51,925 nucleotides of DNA from positions 1 to 51,925 of the forward strand of contig DAKD01000016.1 in the NCBI GenBank assembly GCA_002499085.1. Reading direction: 5' to 3'. The stretch is from Methanomassiliicoccales archaeon UBA280. GTDB lineage: Archaea > Thermoplasmatota > Thermoplasmata > SG8-5. Shown piece by piece: positions 31,323 through 39,276 of the stretch. How positions within the stretch are numbered: position 1 is the first letter of the stretch; every line of letters begins with the position of its first letter. The notes beneath the pieces were generated by a model. That model searched no databases, had not been told where the DNA came from, and was given only the letters and a program-made list of their open reading frames with translations. The position numbers were made by a program, and so were the translations under genes.

Positions 31323-33509
31323 TCAAGAAGTCTTCTTCTTGGCCGGTCTCTTCGCTGCGGTCTTGGGGCCTTTAGGCTTGCTCTCTTTCTCAATCTGAGA
31401 GCTTGCTGCTTTTTCCCGGGAAGGCCCATGGCCTTTCTTCGCGGGCGCAGTCGGGGCTGTTCTCGCCGCTTTAGCCTTTCCGTATTTCTTCAGTCTGTCC
31501 TTGTTGGCCTTGCAGTTGATGTCCAGGCAGACATCGACAGGCTTGCGCCTGTTCATCGCCATCTTCACCTGCGGCCCGCCGCATTTCTTGCACGGGCTCT
31601 CGTGCACCAGGATTGTCCCGAACTGGGGCAGCGGGTATGTGTTCTCGCAGGCAGGATATGCGTTGCATGCAATGAATCTCTTACCGCGCTTTGACCTTCT
31701 CATGACCAGGTATCCGGTTTTGCATTTGGGGCAAACGCCCATCTGGTTCTGGTTCCTCAGCGCCTCGTTGACCTCTTTGTTGATGCTCTCCCTGTGTTCC
31801 ATGAGTATCTCAAGGCACTTGGCCAGCAATTCCTGGGATTCGGCCACGACAGACTCCTGGTCCTTCTCGCCCTCGGCGATCTTGGTCATGTCCTCCTCCA
31901 GGCGGCTTGTCATCTCAGTCCTGGCAATCTGTTCCGCGTTGTCCTCGAGCGCAATGATGATTGCCCTTCCCGAGGCTGTTGGTCTTATCTGGCTTCCCTG
32001 GACATAGCCCCGGTCGAACAGCTTCTGCACGATCTCGTGCCTCGTGGACTTGGTTCCCAGGCCCAGCTTCTCCATGTCCCTGATGAGTATGCCCTGCGTG
32101 TACCGCTTGGGCGGCTCTGTCTTTCCCTCGCGGCCCCTCATTCCCACAACGTTGATTGTCTCCCCGGCCGCAAGCTCGGGAATGAAAACGTCTGTGAATT
32201 TGATGTAAGGGTAATATGCCTGCCACCCTCTGTCGAGAGTCTCGTGGCCGTGGGCCAGGAACTTTTCGCCGTTGATGTCGAAGGCGGCCTCTGACCTGAG
32301 CACCCTTGCGGCCGGCGCAAGCGTTGCGAGGAATCTCCTGACAACGAGCTCGTAAATCCTCCACTGGTCCCCTTTCAGCTGCTCTCTGGTCGCTGCATCC
32401 ACCGGGTGAACGGGCGGGTGATCGGTTGTCTGCCTGGAGCCCCTTGACGGGTGCAATTTTTCCTGGGTCAGTATTTCGCGGACCTCCTTTGCGAATTCAG
32501 ATTTCTCCAGCTTGGCCAGGATGGATTTCAGCGGCAGGGTGGGCGGATAGACAGTGTTGTCTGTTCTCGGGTAGCTGATGAGACCGTCGTTGTACAGACC
32601 CTCCGCAACGGACATGGCCCTTGCGGCGGAGATGCCGATGCGGCTGGCCTCGGCCAGGAACAGGGTCGTGCTGAAAGGCGGCGGCGGGCGCTCGAAGCCC
32701 TCCTCCTTCTTCGCGTCAGTGACCATGGAGAACTTCGCATCCCTCACCTTCTCGTAGACCGTGTCGGCCTCTGCCTTGTCCCAGAACAGCCCGTGCGAAT
32801 GCCTGGCGAAGAAATGCCTCTTCTTCTCCAGATCCGCGACTATTTCCCAGAATGGCTGGGGCTGGAAAGTCTCAATCTCCTTCTCCCTGTCCACCACGAG
32901 CGCCAGGGTCGGGCTCTGAACCCTGCCAACGGAGAGGAAATCCGCGCCCAGTTTTCCTGTGGAAGTGGACATGAATCTTGTCAGCACGGCGCCCCATGCA
33001 AGGTCCACGATCTGGCGTGTCTCGGCGGCCTTGGCCAGGTTGTGGTCCAGCTCGATGAGGTTCTCGAATGCCCTGTATATTTCCGGGCCGGTGAGAGCGC
33101 TGAACCTTGCCCTCTTGACAACGATCTCCGGTCTGAGGTTCATGACCGAAACGGCTTCGGCCCCGATGAGCTCCCCCTCCCTGTCAAAGTCGGTTGCCAC
33201 GATGACAGTGTCGACCTGCTTGGCAAGGTCCCTGATGGCATTGAGTATCCACGGTGCCGTGGATATCTTGAGCGGCTGGGTGGTCACCATGGCCCTGAGG
33301 TCGTCGATGTTCCAGCTCTTGAATGTGTTCGGATAGTCAAGGTTCAGTATATGACCTCTCAGCCCCACGACAAGGCATTCGGTCCCTTCCCAGGGAAACC
33401 TGAAGACCTGAACGCGGTTGAGATAGGTTCTGGAATACTTGCCCTTTGAGAGGAATGTGGCTACCCTCTGGGCCGCATTGTTCTTTTCGCATATGACCAA
33501 GGTGGCCAT
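31323..33509 (-). CDS. topA: Type IA DNA topoisomerase I
   Basis: This 728-residue enzyme relaxes negatively supercoiled DNA. It has the N-terminal TOPRIM domain (ATDFDREGELIG), the catalytic GLISYPRTDNTVYP motif with Tyr313, and a zinc-ribbon C-terminus (CPKCKTGYL, then CNAYPAC, and CKKCGGP). A tail rich in Lys, Ala and Pro follows. There is no helicase part, so it is not reverse gyrase, in line with a non-hyperthermophile. ATG 33509 starts MATLVICEKN, the usual family start; TTTTTTATAAG lies about 26 bases upstream, giving a leaderless transcript. Confidence 0.95.
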   Translation of the reverse strand: MATLVICEKNNAAQRVATFLSKGKYSRTYLNRVQVFRFPWEGTECLVVGLRGHILNLDYPNTFKSWNIDDLRAMVTTQPLKISTAPWILNAIRDLAKQVDTVIVATDFDREGELIGAEAVSVMNLRPEIVVKRARFSALTGPEIYRAFENLIELDHNLAKAAETRQIVDLAWGAVLTRFMSTSTGKLGADFLSVGRVQSPTLALVVDREKEIETFQPQPFWEIVADLEKKRHFFARHSHGLFWDKAEADTVYEKVRDAKFSMVTDAKKEEGFERPPPPFSTTLFLAEASRIGISAARAMSVAEGLYNDGLISYPRTDNTVYPPTLPLKSILAKLEKSEFAKEVREILTQEKLHPSRGSRQTTDHPPVHPVDAATREQLKGDQWRIYELVVRRFLATLAPAARVLRSEAAFDINGEKFLAHGHETLDRGWQAYYPYIKFTDVFIPELAAGETINVVGMRGREGKTEPPKRYTQGILIRDMEKLGLGTKSTRHEIVQKLFDRGYVQGSQIRPTASGRAIIIALEDNAEQIARTEMTSRLEEDMTKIAEGEKDQESVVAESQELLAKCLEILMEHRESINKEVNEALRNQNQMGVCPKCKTGYLVMRRSKRGKRFIACNAYPACENTYPLPQFGTILVHESPCKKCGGPQVKMAMNRRKPVDVCLDINCKANKDRLKKYGKAKAARTAPTAPAKKGHGPSREKAASSQIEKESKPKGPKTAAKRPAKKKTS

Positions 33510-33526
33510 GTTTCCCGTGCATGATG

Positions 33527-33542
33527 GGGTCTTATAAAAAAT
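33527..33542 (-). promoter_or_regulatory. Promoter of topA
   Basis: Minus-strand TTTTTTATAAG centred near 33535 lies 26 bases from the ATG at 33509, consistent with a leaderless mRNA. Confidence 0.6.
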
Positions 33543-33605
33543 CTTGGGTTCGCACGCGTGTGCACATGGATTGTTAACGATATGGAATAAAACAATCCAG
33601 TAAAT

Positions 33606-33948
33606 GTTGAATGCAACTCGAAACATATTCGGCGATGCATTCGACGATGGCCCGGCAACTTCAAGAAGGCTGAATCAGGGCCATAAAACATAAGCTCATG
33701 CTGGCAAGCGGTGAACGCCGATGCTGAATCGTTCCGAACGTCCGAAGGACTTCGGGTGGAAAACAAAGGCGTTCGCCATGATTTCGTGCTTCACTCTCAA
33801 TATTTTGTCGGTAATAGCCCGAAATTGGTCCAGCTCACGACTATTTCATATGAAAAACTAGTGAGCTAGATCAGAATCAGCATCCTTAAGGCAAACTGAT
33901 TCATGAAATTCCCGGTAATCGGCAAACTGTATGCGATGTGATTACCGG
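33606..33948. ncRNA. Structured repeat element, copy 1 (candidate ncRNA)
   Basis: About 343 bp, highly similar over its whole length to 35250-35594. Several stems are visible: AGCTCAC with GTGAGCT, GAATCAG with CTGATTC, GGTGAACGCC with GGCGTTCGCC (one G-T pair), and at the end CCGGTAATC with GATTACCGG. In the other copy the last stem is GCCGTAATC with GATTACGGC, so both arms changed together. No conserved reading frame is shared. It lies between the beta-CASP gene stop and the topA promoter. The transcribed strand is unknown. Confidence 0.6.
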
Positions 33949-33949
33949 G

Positions 33950-35182
33950 TTACAGCTCCATTACCTGCCCCTCTTTCGGGACATGGACCTTGAACCCGTC
34001 TTCCCTGAGGTCGTCGGCCAGGGCCATGCGGTTTTCGCCGTGGCAGAGGACGACCTCTTCGGGTTCGCATCTCTTTGTGAATTTTATCAGCTCGTTGTGG
34101 TCGGCATGCGCCGAGAAGTCGTAGAATCCCAGCTCGCACTGTATCTTTGTCTTCTCCTTGCCGAGCATGAGCTCGCCCGACTCCATCAGCATCCTGCCGT
34201 TTGTGCCCTCGACCTGGTACCCGGTGAGCAGCACGGCGCTGTTCCTGTCATTCTTCTTCTCGGAGATGAAATCCAGCACTGGACCGCCGTCCACCATGCC
34301 GCTTGTGGTGATCACGACCTCCGCCTCCTTGGCCAGCGCCCTCCTTTCGCCCGGGTTCCGAATCACCCTTGTCTGGGACATGGCATCTCTGAGGCGCTCG
34401 GGCGCCCTGAGGTAACCGGGCATGTTCATGTAATGCCTGTTCACCGCCCAACCCATTCCGTCCAGGACTATGTTCAGGCCGGCGTTCATCAGGGTCATCA
34501 TCATCTCCTGCGTCCTTCCCACGGCGAATGCAGGCACTATGGCCAATCCCCCCCTCTCGACGACTTCCTTGGTCTTGTTGAGGAAATGCCTTTCAGTCTC
34601 GGACCTGGGCGGGTGGTCCCTGCCCGAGTATGTGCTCTCAATCACAAGTATGTCGCATTTCACCGGGGCCGCGCCGTTCACGAGATGCGAATCCAAGGTG
34701 TTGATGTCGCCCGTGATGAGCAGGTCCCTGCTCGCCTTGACGCTGAACATCGCGGCGCCCGGGATGTGCCCGGCCGGGTGCAGACCTACTTCTATGTTTC
34801 CTATGTCGAGCGAATCTCCGAATCCGGCCTCCTGGAAGTGCTTCTTCAGAACCTTGACATCCCCCTTGTCATAAGGCGCGGGATAGCCTTCCAGGGAGGA
34901 AACCTTGACGCTGTCCTCCAGCAGCATTGTGCCGACGACGATTGTCGGGGGCGTCGCCACGACATCCGTACCGAAATTGGCGCAGAGCCAGGGAATCATG
35001 CCAGAGTGATCGATATGGGCATGGCTGAGGAAGGCCAGGTCCACGGCGGGCGGCCTCATCGGATATTTCGGAGGCTTTGACGGTGTCAGGCCGCAGTCGA
35101 ACAGCAGCCGCAAGCCCCCCTCTTCGACATGGGCCGAAAGGCTACCCACCTCGCTCGCGCCTCCCAGCAATGTAAGCTTCAT
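33950..35182 (-). CDS. Beta-CASP metallo-beta-lactamase ribonuclease
   Basis: This 410-residue protein belongs to the archaeal CPSF/RNase J-like group that processes mRNA ends. The metallo-beta-lactamase motifs are present: SHAHIDHSG (motif 2), HPAGHIPGA (3), TGDINT (4), and the beta-CASP part has ESTY, VPAFAVGRTQEMM, TTSGM and FSAHADHNEL, then LCHGE. It lacks N-terminal KH domains, so it resembles the aCPSF2/RNase J type rather than aCPSF1. A TATA box near 35203-35212 lies about 26 bases from the ATG, implying a leaderless mRNA. Structured repeat copies flank it on both sides. Confidence 0.92.
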   Translation of the reverse strand: MKLTLLGGASEVGSLSAHVEEGGLRLLFDCGLTPSKPPKYPMRPPAVDLAFLSHAHIDHSGMIPWLCANFGTDVVATPPTIVVGTMLLEDSVKVSSLEGYPAPYDKGDVKVLKKHFQEAGFGDSLDIGNIEVGLHPAGHIPGAAMFSVKASRDLLITGDINTLDSHLVNGAAPVKCDILVIESTYSGRDHPPRSETERHFLNKTKEVVERGGLAIVPAFAVGRTQEMMMTLMNAGLNIVLDGMGWAVNRHYMNMPGYLRAPERLRDAMSQTRVIRNPGERRALAKEAEVVITTSGMVDGGPVLDFISEKKNDRNSAVLLTGYQVEGTNGRMLMESGELMLGKEKTKIQCELGFYDFSAHADHNELIKFTKRCEPEEVVLCHGENRMALADDLREDGFKVHVPKEGQVMEL

Positions 35183-35199
35183 AATGGGGGTGAAAGCGG

Positions 35200-35215
35200 C
35201 AACGTTTTTATAATT
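35200..35215 (-). promoter_or_regulatory. Promoter of the beta-CASP gene
   Basis: ATTATAAAAACG on the minus strand is about 26 bases before the ATG at 35182. The box is nearly symmetric (TTTTTATAATTAT on the plus strand), so it could also drive plus-strand transcription into structured copy 2, starting near 35236. Confidence 0.5.
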
Positions 35216-35249
35216 ATGCAGGATGCTTGCCGCTTTCTGAAACCGTCAA

Positions 35250-35594
35250 GTTGAATGCAACTCGCAACATTTCCCAGCAAAGCATTCGACAATGGCCCGG
35301 TAACATTTATCAGCTGAATGAGGGCCATGAAACATAAGCATGTGATGGCAAGCGGTGAACGCCGGAGCTGAATCGTTCCGAATGTCCGGCAGGACTTCGG
35401 ATGGAAAATAAAGGCGTTCGCCATGATTTCGGGCTTCACTCTCAATATTCTATCGACAATAGCCCGAAATTGGTCCAGCTCACGTCTATTTCTTATGAAA
35501 ACTTAGTGAGCTAGACCAGAATCAGCAATAAATGAGCAACCTGATTCAACTCGTTTTGCCGTAATCGGCAATCTGTAAGCAATGAGATTACGGC
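35250..35594. ncRNA. Structured repeat element, copy 2 (candidate ncRNA)
   Basis: About 345 bp, starting GTTGAATGCAACTCG like copy 1. Stems include ATTTCGGGCT with AGCCCGAAAT (perfect here, one mismatch in copy 1), AGCTCAC with GTGAGCT, GAATCAG with CTGATTC, and GCCGTAATC with GATTACGGC at the end. It is followed by a CTTATTTAG promoter box for the next plus-strand gene. Confidence 0.6.
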
Positions 35595-35597
35595 GTG

Positions 35598-35610
35598 GCA
35601 AACTTATTTA
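35598..35610 (+). promoter_or_regulatory. Promoter of the zinc-ribbon membrane protein
   Basis: CTTATTTAG about 25 bases before ATG 35626 implies a leaderless or near-leaderless transcript. Confidence 0.45.
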
Positions 35611-35625
35611 GTCTCGGAAGCCATC

Positions 35626-35958
35626 ATGTACAACATGGCTGGCGGCATACTATCGTTCATCAGTGCCATTCCCCTCCAAAGCGACACGGACACGGAGGGC
35701 AATGACATGGTATGCACCTACCTAATCATCCTGGGCTTTCTCCTTCTGGTATTGTACATAAGCCTGTTCATCTACAACCGCTGGGTTGTGGGAAAGAAGG
35801 TCCGCCAGCATCCGTGCAAGTACTGCGGCCACATGGTTAACGCGGTGTCCCAGTGCTGCTCCGCCCCGGTCGAGGAGAGGTTCATGGCCGGGAGATGCAG
35901 CAAGTGCGGCAAGCCGACCAGGACTGTGTGCGCGACCTGCAAGCGCGAGCTGTACTAG
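35626..35958 (+). CDS. Membrane protein with C-terminal zinc ribbon
   Basis: This 110-residue protein has one clear membrane span (YLIILGFLLLVLYISLFIY) at about residues 31-49. A cytoplasmic zinc-ribbon pair follows: CKYCGHM, then CCSAP, CSKCGKP and CATCKREL, enough for two zinc sites. The family is not recognised. ATG 35626 fits the TATA spacing; ATG 35707 would leave only the span and ribbons. It converges on the next gene with a four-base overlap of stop codons. Confidence 0.68.
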   Translation: MYNMAGGILSFISAIPLQSDTDTEGNDMVCTYLIILGFLLLVLYISLFIYNRWVVGKKVRQHPCKYCGHMVNAVSQCCSAPVEERFMAGRCSKCGKPTRTVCATCKRELY

Positions 35959-36884
35959 TAATGCACCGGCCCGGAATCGGCCGCTTTCAGGTCAGGCCGC
36001 GTCATGTTCTGCACCTCAAGCATCATGACCGGGTGATATCTCTGCTTCGCTGTGCGCAGTCCTTCAATGCCCAGGTCAGACTGCCTGTTGATGTACATAT
36101 GCCTCTCGGCCAGGACCTTCGCGCTCTCGTTGTTGATGGCCTGATACAGGCCCTCGAAGCTGGGCATGGCCTTCTCGAAATGAACGACCCCGGTGTCCTG
36201 GCAGAGCGACTCGAACATGGTTACGGCCTCGATGTCCCCGTTGATGCGTACCGCAAGGCCCTCCAATCCCAGCTCGAAACAGTGTTCAACCGTATACATG
36301 ATTGCCAACCTCTCGTTGTCCAACATGGGGTCGGACTCGCAGTCCTTCCACAGGCACCATCGTTTTAGGAACTTCCTTATCTCCTCTATGTTCTGCCTGC
36401 ACATGCGCTCGACCGTGTAACCCGCGTTCTGCTTCCTGAACCTGTTCAGCTTGCTCCTTATCTTCAGGTATTTCTTCCCCTCCAGATCGGCGAGGTCGGG
36501 TGCCAGATAGATGTAGTCGAAGTAGTCTGGATGCTTGGCGAACTCGGCCTTCGGGAACAAGCTTTCCAGCCATGCCCTCGAATCATTGTCGATCAAGACC
36601 AGGGAGAATGCAGACCCATGCTCCGCAGATATCTCGGCCAGCCGCCTGACAATCTCAGGTCTTCGCTCCCCGAGAGGCATCCTGAACCTGGGTTTCCCCT
36701 CCACTTTGGTCATAATCATGAGGTTATCATCCCTAAGCAGGAAGTAAGGCTTCACGAAATGGCTCCAGCTGATAAGGGTCGTGAAGACGTTCTCGCTGTG
36801 CCTTGGGGGGTATTTCGAATAATGCTCACTGAAAAGGGGCCTGTGCTCCAGCTTCAGCGGCTGGAAGTCGTCCAAATCAAACAC
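35955..36884 (-). CDS. DUF2156-family protein (lysylphosphatidylglycerol-synthase-like domain)
   Basis: This 309-residue protein has the double-GNAT-like DUF2156 fold: FDLDDFQPLKLEHRPLF at the start, NVFTTLISWSHF, a central KKYLKIRSKLNRFRKQN and the C-terminal HFEKAMPSFEGLYQAINNE with DLGIEGLRTAKQRYHPV. Relatives transfer amino acids from aminoacyl-tRNA to lipids or act in envelope biology; there is no membrane domain here, and the substrate is unknown. GTG 36884 is chosen because it begins the conserved region and overlaps the upstream GNAT stop by 8 bases. Confidence 0.82.
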   Translation of the reverse strand: MFDLDDFQPLKLEHRPLFSEHYSKYPPRHSENVFTTLISWSHFVKPYFLLRDDNLMIMTKVEGKPRFRMPLGERRPEIVRRLAEISAEHGSAFSLVLIDNDSRAWLESLFPKAEFAKHPDYFDYIYLAPDLADLEGKKYLKIRSKLNRFRKQNAGYTVERMCRQNIEEIRKFLKRWCLWKDCESDPMLDNERLAIMYTVEHCFELGLEGLAVRINGDIEAVTMFESLCQDTGVVHFEKAMPSFEGLYQAINNESAKVLAERHMYINRQSDLGIEGLRTAKQRYHPVMMLEVQNMTRPDLKAADSGPVHY

Positions 36885-37302
36885 CGGACTTCCTCCTGAA
36901 CACCATGGGTTCCCCGGGCAGCCTCTCGAATCCAAGAGGCCCGTAAAACCCGGCGGACCCGGGTTCGGCCACCAGCCCGACCCATACCAAGCCCTTTGAC
37001 AGGCAATGCTCCAGCAGCTTTTGGGCTATTGCCCTGCCTATCCCCCTGCGCCTGTATCCATTCAGTACAACTATGTCCTGCAGCCAGGCATCAGAGGTGC
37101 CGTCCGATATGGCGCGACCCATGCCCACTGCCCTTCCGCTTGATACCTCCACAGCCACAGCGAAGGCGAAGCTTCCCTTTATCAGCATGTCCAGACCGTC
37201 GGCCGAATAATGCTCCAGCCACCAGTTTCCCGCCCTGTAGAGTTCTACAATCTGGTCGGCAGGCCAGGAATCGACAATCCGAATATCATAATCGTCGGAC
37301 AA
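36877..37302 (-). CDS. GNAT-family N-acetyltransferase
   Basis: This 141-residue protein has beta-4 AWLQDIVVLNGY, the acetyl-CoA loop RRRGIGRAIAQKLLEHC and C-terminal GSAGFYGPLGFERL. It closely matches small bacterial and archaeal GNATs. It is nine bases after the rhodanese gene and overlaps the DUF2156 gene, so it is at the tail of the oxidative-stress cluster and probably co-transcribed. Confidence 0.9.
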   Translation of the reverse strand: MSDDYDIRIVDSWPADQIVELYRAGNWWLEHYSADGLDMLIKGSFAFAVAVEVSSGRAVGMGRAISDGTSDAWLQDIVVLNGYRRRGIGRAIAQKLLEHCLSKGLVWVGLVAEPGSAGFYGPLGFERLPGEPMVFRRKSGV

Positions 37303-37311
37303 GGTGCACCT

Positions 37312-37899
37312 TTACTTCAGAACCTCGTAGAATTCCTCGACAGGCATCTCAGCGAGTTCTTCGCACAGCGAGTCGTACACCTTCTTGAACTCCGGGTCCC
37401 TGTGCGAGCGCTCGTGCGCCTCCTTGGATTCCCAGAACGTGACCAGTATCATCTTGGCCGGTTTGATTTCCAGTTCTGTTAGATCGGCGTCGATGAAGCT
37501 GCCTATCCCGGACATTCCCGATATCCGGAGTGCCTTGGAACCCAGGAACCCGTCCATGTGCTCTGTCGCCCTGCACAGCTCCATTGCCTTCTCCATGAAC
37601 TCGGCCTCATGTCCAGACCTGATGCGCACATAGTTCTGGGCGCATATTATGGTGCCGCTCACCCAATCGCGCCCATCCTGCTCGGCAAGCGTGAGGTACT
37701 TCGAGCCAAGCCCCATCTTGGCCAGCCTGTCCTGGGCTATGGCAGACCTCCGCTCGGTGTTGCAGTATATCGTGATGTCTTTGCCGGACAGGAAATCCCT
37801 GTAATACTTGAGGTCGTAATGCGGTATGCATATCGCGCCTTTGATGTGGTCCTTGACGAATTCCTCCCTTGTCCTCACATCTATCAGTATTTTCTCCAT
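37312..37899 (-). CDS. Rhodanese domain fused to an ABM (monooxygenase-like) domain
   Basis: This 195-residue protein has an N-terminal rhodanese domain (LIDVRTREEFVKDHIKGAI; active-site loop ITIYCNTERRSA with Cys) and a C-terminal antibiotic-biosynthesis-monooxygenase-like (ABM) domain (IICAQNYVRIRSGHEAEFME, then ILVTFWESKEAHERS). The rhodanese part would carry sulfane sulfur. The fusion is unusual, and the ABM part could bind heme or a small aromatic, but this is not shown. AGGTGATCTG gives the ribosome-binding site. It follows the FTR gene by eight bases in the redox cluster. Confidence 0.85.
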   Translation of the reverse strand: MEKILIDVRTREEFVKDHIKGAICIPHYDLKYYRDFLSGKDITIYCNTERRSAIAQDRLAKMGLGSKYLTLAEQDGRDWVSGTIICAQNYVRIRSGHEAEFMEKAMELCRATEHMDGFLGSKALRISGMSGIGSFIDADLTELEIKPAKMILVTFWESKEAHERSHRDPEFKKVYDSLCEELAEMPVEEFYEVLK

Positions 37900-37907
37900 C
37901 AGATCAC

Positions 37908-38402
37908 CTACATGAATCTCTCGAACCTGTCCTTCGTCGCCTTGCAGACGGGACATATGGACGGGGGCTCGTCCCTGGCGGCCAGGTATCCGCACACCCT
38001 GCATCTCCACACCGGGTGCGACAATCCGGAAGGCGCCTCGGCATGGGGCCGGTCCTTGAACTGGGGCCTCTCCTCCCTTTTGACGGGCCTCCTCTCCGGA
38101 ATCGGCTGGGCACTGGCCTTGCCCTCGGCTATTTCCCTGGAGACATACAGCGCGCAGTAACAGGCCCCGAAATCTTCGAGGTCCGCATCCCTGTAATCGC
38201 AGGGGCATATGATGTCCAGGTCTTCCTTCCTGTCGCCTGCCGCGAGCCTGCAGGGGCATGCCTGGTATCCGAACCTTTTCTCGTTGGCCACAAGCCCCTC
38301 CATGAGTTCCATCGTGAAATCCGAGTCAGGGTTCAGGAAGTAGCCGTTCCTTCTGGCATCCGAGTCAAGCTTCGCGAAAAGCTTATCGGCCTCATCAGTC
38401 AC
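37908..38402 (-). CDS. Ferredoxin:thioredoxin reductase catalytic subunit fused to a rubredoxin-like domain
   Basis: This 164-residue protein has the FTR catalytic-chain cysteines: CPC (Cys49, Cys51), CPC (Cys66, Cys68) and CYC (Cys81, Cys83), which bind the [4Fe-4S] cluster and form the redox disulfide. A Pro- and Lys-rich linker then leads to a rubredoxin-like domain with CRVCGY (134, 137) and CPVC (150, 153). FTR reduces thioredoxin- or glutaredoxin-like proteins with electrons from ferredoxin; the fused rubredoxin could pass the electrons inside one chain (inference). GTG 38402 overlaps the stop of the glutaredoxin gene, its likely partner. Confidence 0.92.
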   Translation of the reverse strand: MTDEADKLFAKLDSDARRNGYFLNPDSDFTMELMEGLVANEKRFGYQACPCRLAAGDRKEDLDIICPCDYRDADLEDFGACYCALYVSREIAEGKASAQPIPERRPVKREERPQFKDRPHAEAPSGLSHPVWRCRVCGYLAARDEPPSICPVCKATKDRFERFM

Positions 38403-38677
38403 TTCAGGGCCTCCCTTATCTCGTCCTCCTTGAAGCCGATTATGCATTTACTGTCGCCGATGACCATGGTGGGGAACGAGCATCTGGGGTTCCATTTCTC
38501 GATGTCCTTCATGACAGCGTCGCGTTCGTCGCCCTTGAGCATGTCGACGAATATGTACTGGAACTTCACGCCCAGATTGGCCAGGAACTGTTTGGTGCGT
38601 TTGCACCACACGCAGGTGCTCAGCGCGTAAAGGACAATCTTTCCCTTGTCAATGCCCTCGACCTTTTCGAACTCCAT
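38399..38677 (-). CDS. Glutaredoxin-like protein
   Basis: This 92-residue protein has the active site CVWC (Cys22, Cys25) after the first strand KIVLYALS, and the cis-Pro motif FPTMVIG followed by a KCIIGF strand. The CPYC of classic glutaredoxins is CVWC here. Archaea generally lack glutathione, so it is probably reduced by the FTR encoded next to it, which overlaps by four bases (GTGA). It sits in the redox operon downstream of a nitroreductase. Confidence 0.92.
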   Translation of the reverse strand: MEFEKVEGIDKGKIVLYALSTCVWCKRTKQFLANLGVKFQYIFVDMLKGDERDAVMKDIEKWNPRCSFPTMVIGDSKCIIGFKEDEIREALK

Positions 38678-38710
38678 ATCAACACATCCTTCCGGCCTCA
38701 TGGGCCATGG

Positions 38711-39265
38711 TTATGAATATCTTTCCATGTACACGAATTCAGGATACCTGAGTCGTACTGGCCTTGCGCTGTCCACGTTCCATTGTTCGTCCGTGACATT
38801 GGCAGTCCTGCCGTAAGATTTCCTGCCGATGGCCATGACAGTTATGACTGCCACATCTTCCGGTATGCCCAGTATCTCCCTGGTCTTCTTCGGGCTGAAG
38901 CCCGCGACCGGGTGGGCTACCAGCCCCATCTCGGTTGCCATGAGCATCAGCAGGCCCATCGCGATCCCCGTGTCGAACTGGTAATATTCCCTTTCCCGTA
39001 TGATGCAGTCGAATTCCCTCTTTGAAAGCACGACCAGGAGCATCGAGGCGTCCCTCATCCATTCATTTCCCTTTGAAAGCGCGGAGTGCATGCTTGCAAG
39101 CATCTCCGGGGACCGGATGAACACAAGCCTCCAGGGCTGGTTGTTGAAGCATGACGGCGCCATGGAGGCAGCCCATGCCAGCTCCTTCACCTGGGCGTCG
39201 GTGATTACCGTCGGCTCCAGCGCCCGATAGGAGCGCCTTTTTTCGATTGCGTCCCTGACCTCCAG
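38711..39265 (-). CDS. Nitroreductase-family flavoprotein
   Basis: This 184-residue protein has the NfnB-type fold: EVRDAIEKRRSYRAL at the N-terminus (FMN phosphate contact), the MAPSCFNNQPWRLVFI loop, and DTGIAMGLLMLMATEMGLVAHP then GIPEDVAVITVMAIG. It probably reduces nitro compounds, quinones or flavins with NAD(P)H. No ATG, GTG or TTG exists upstream of the conserved N-terminus in this frame; CTG 39265, with GGGGG nine bases upstream, gives the family start MEVRDAIEKRR. GTG 39190 is the next start but removes FMN-binding residues. It follows the ferritin-like gene by eleven bases. Confidence 0.85.
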   Translation of the reverse strand: MEVRDAIEKRRSYRALEPTVITDAQVKELAWAASMAPSCFNNQPWRLVFIRSPEMLASMHSALSKGNEWMRDASMLLVVLSKREFDCIIREREYYQFDTGIAMGLLMLMATEMGLVAHPVAGFSPKKTREILGIPEDVAVITVMAIGRKSYGRTANVTDEQWNVDSARPVRLRYPEFVYMERYS

Positions 39266-39276
39266 AACAGCGCCCC

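Noticed and set aside
31323..33509. Reverse gyrase
   Set aside because: Only the topoisomerase part is present; there is no N-terminal helicase domain.
33461..33766. Minus-strand open frame in structured copy 1
   Set aside because: The other copy of the element does not keep this frame, so it is not a conserved coding region.
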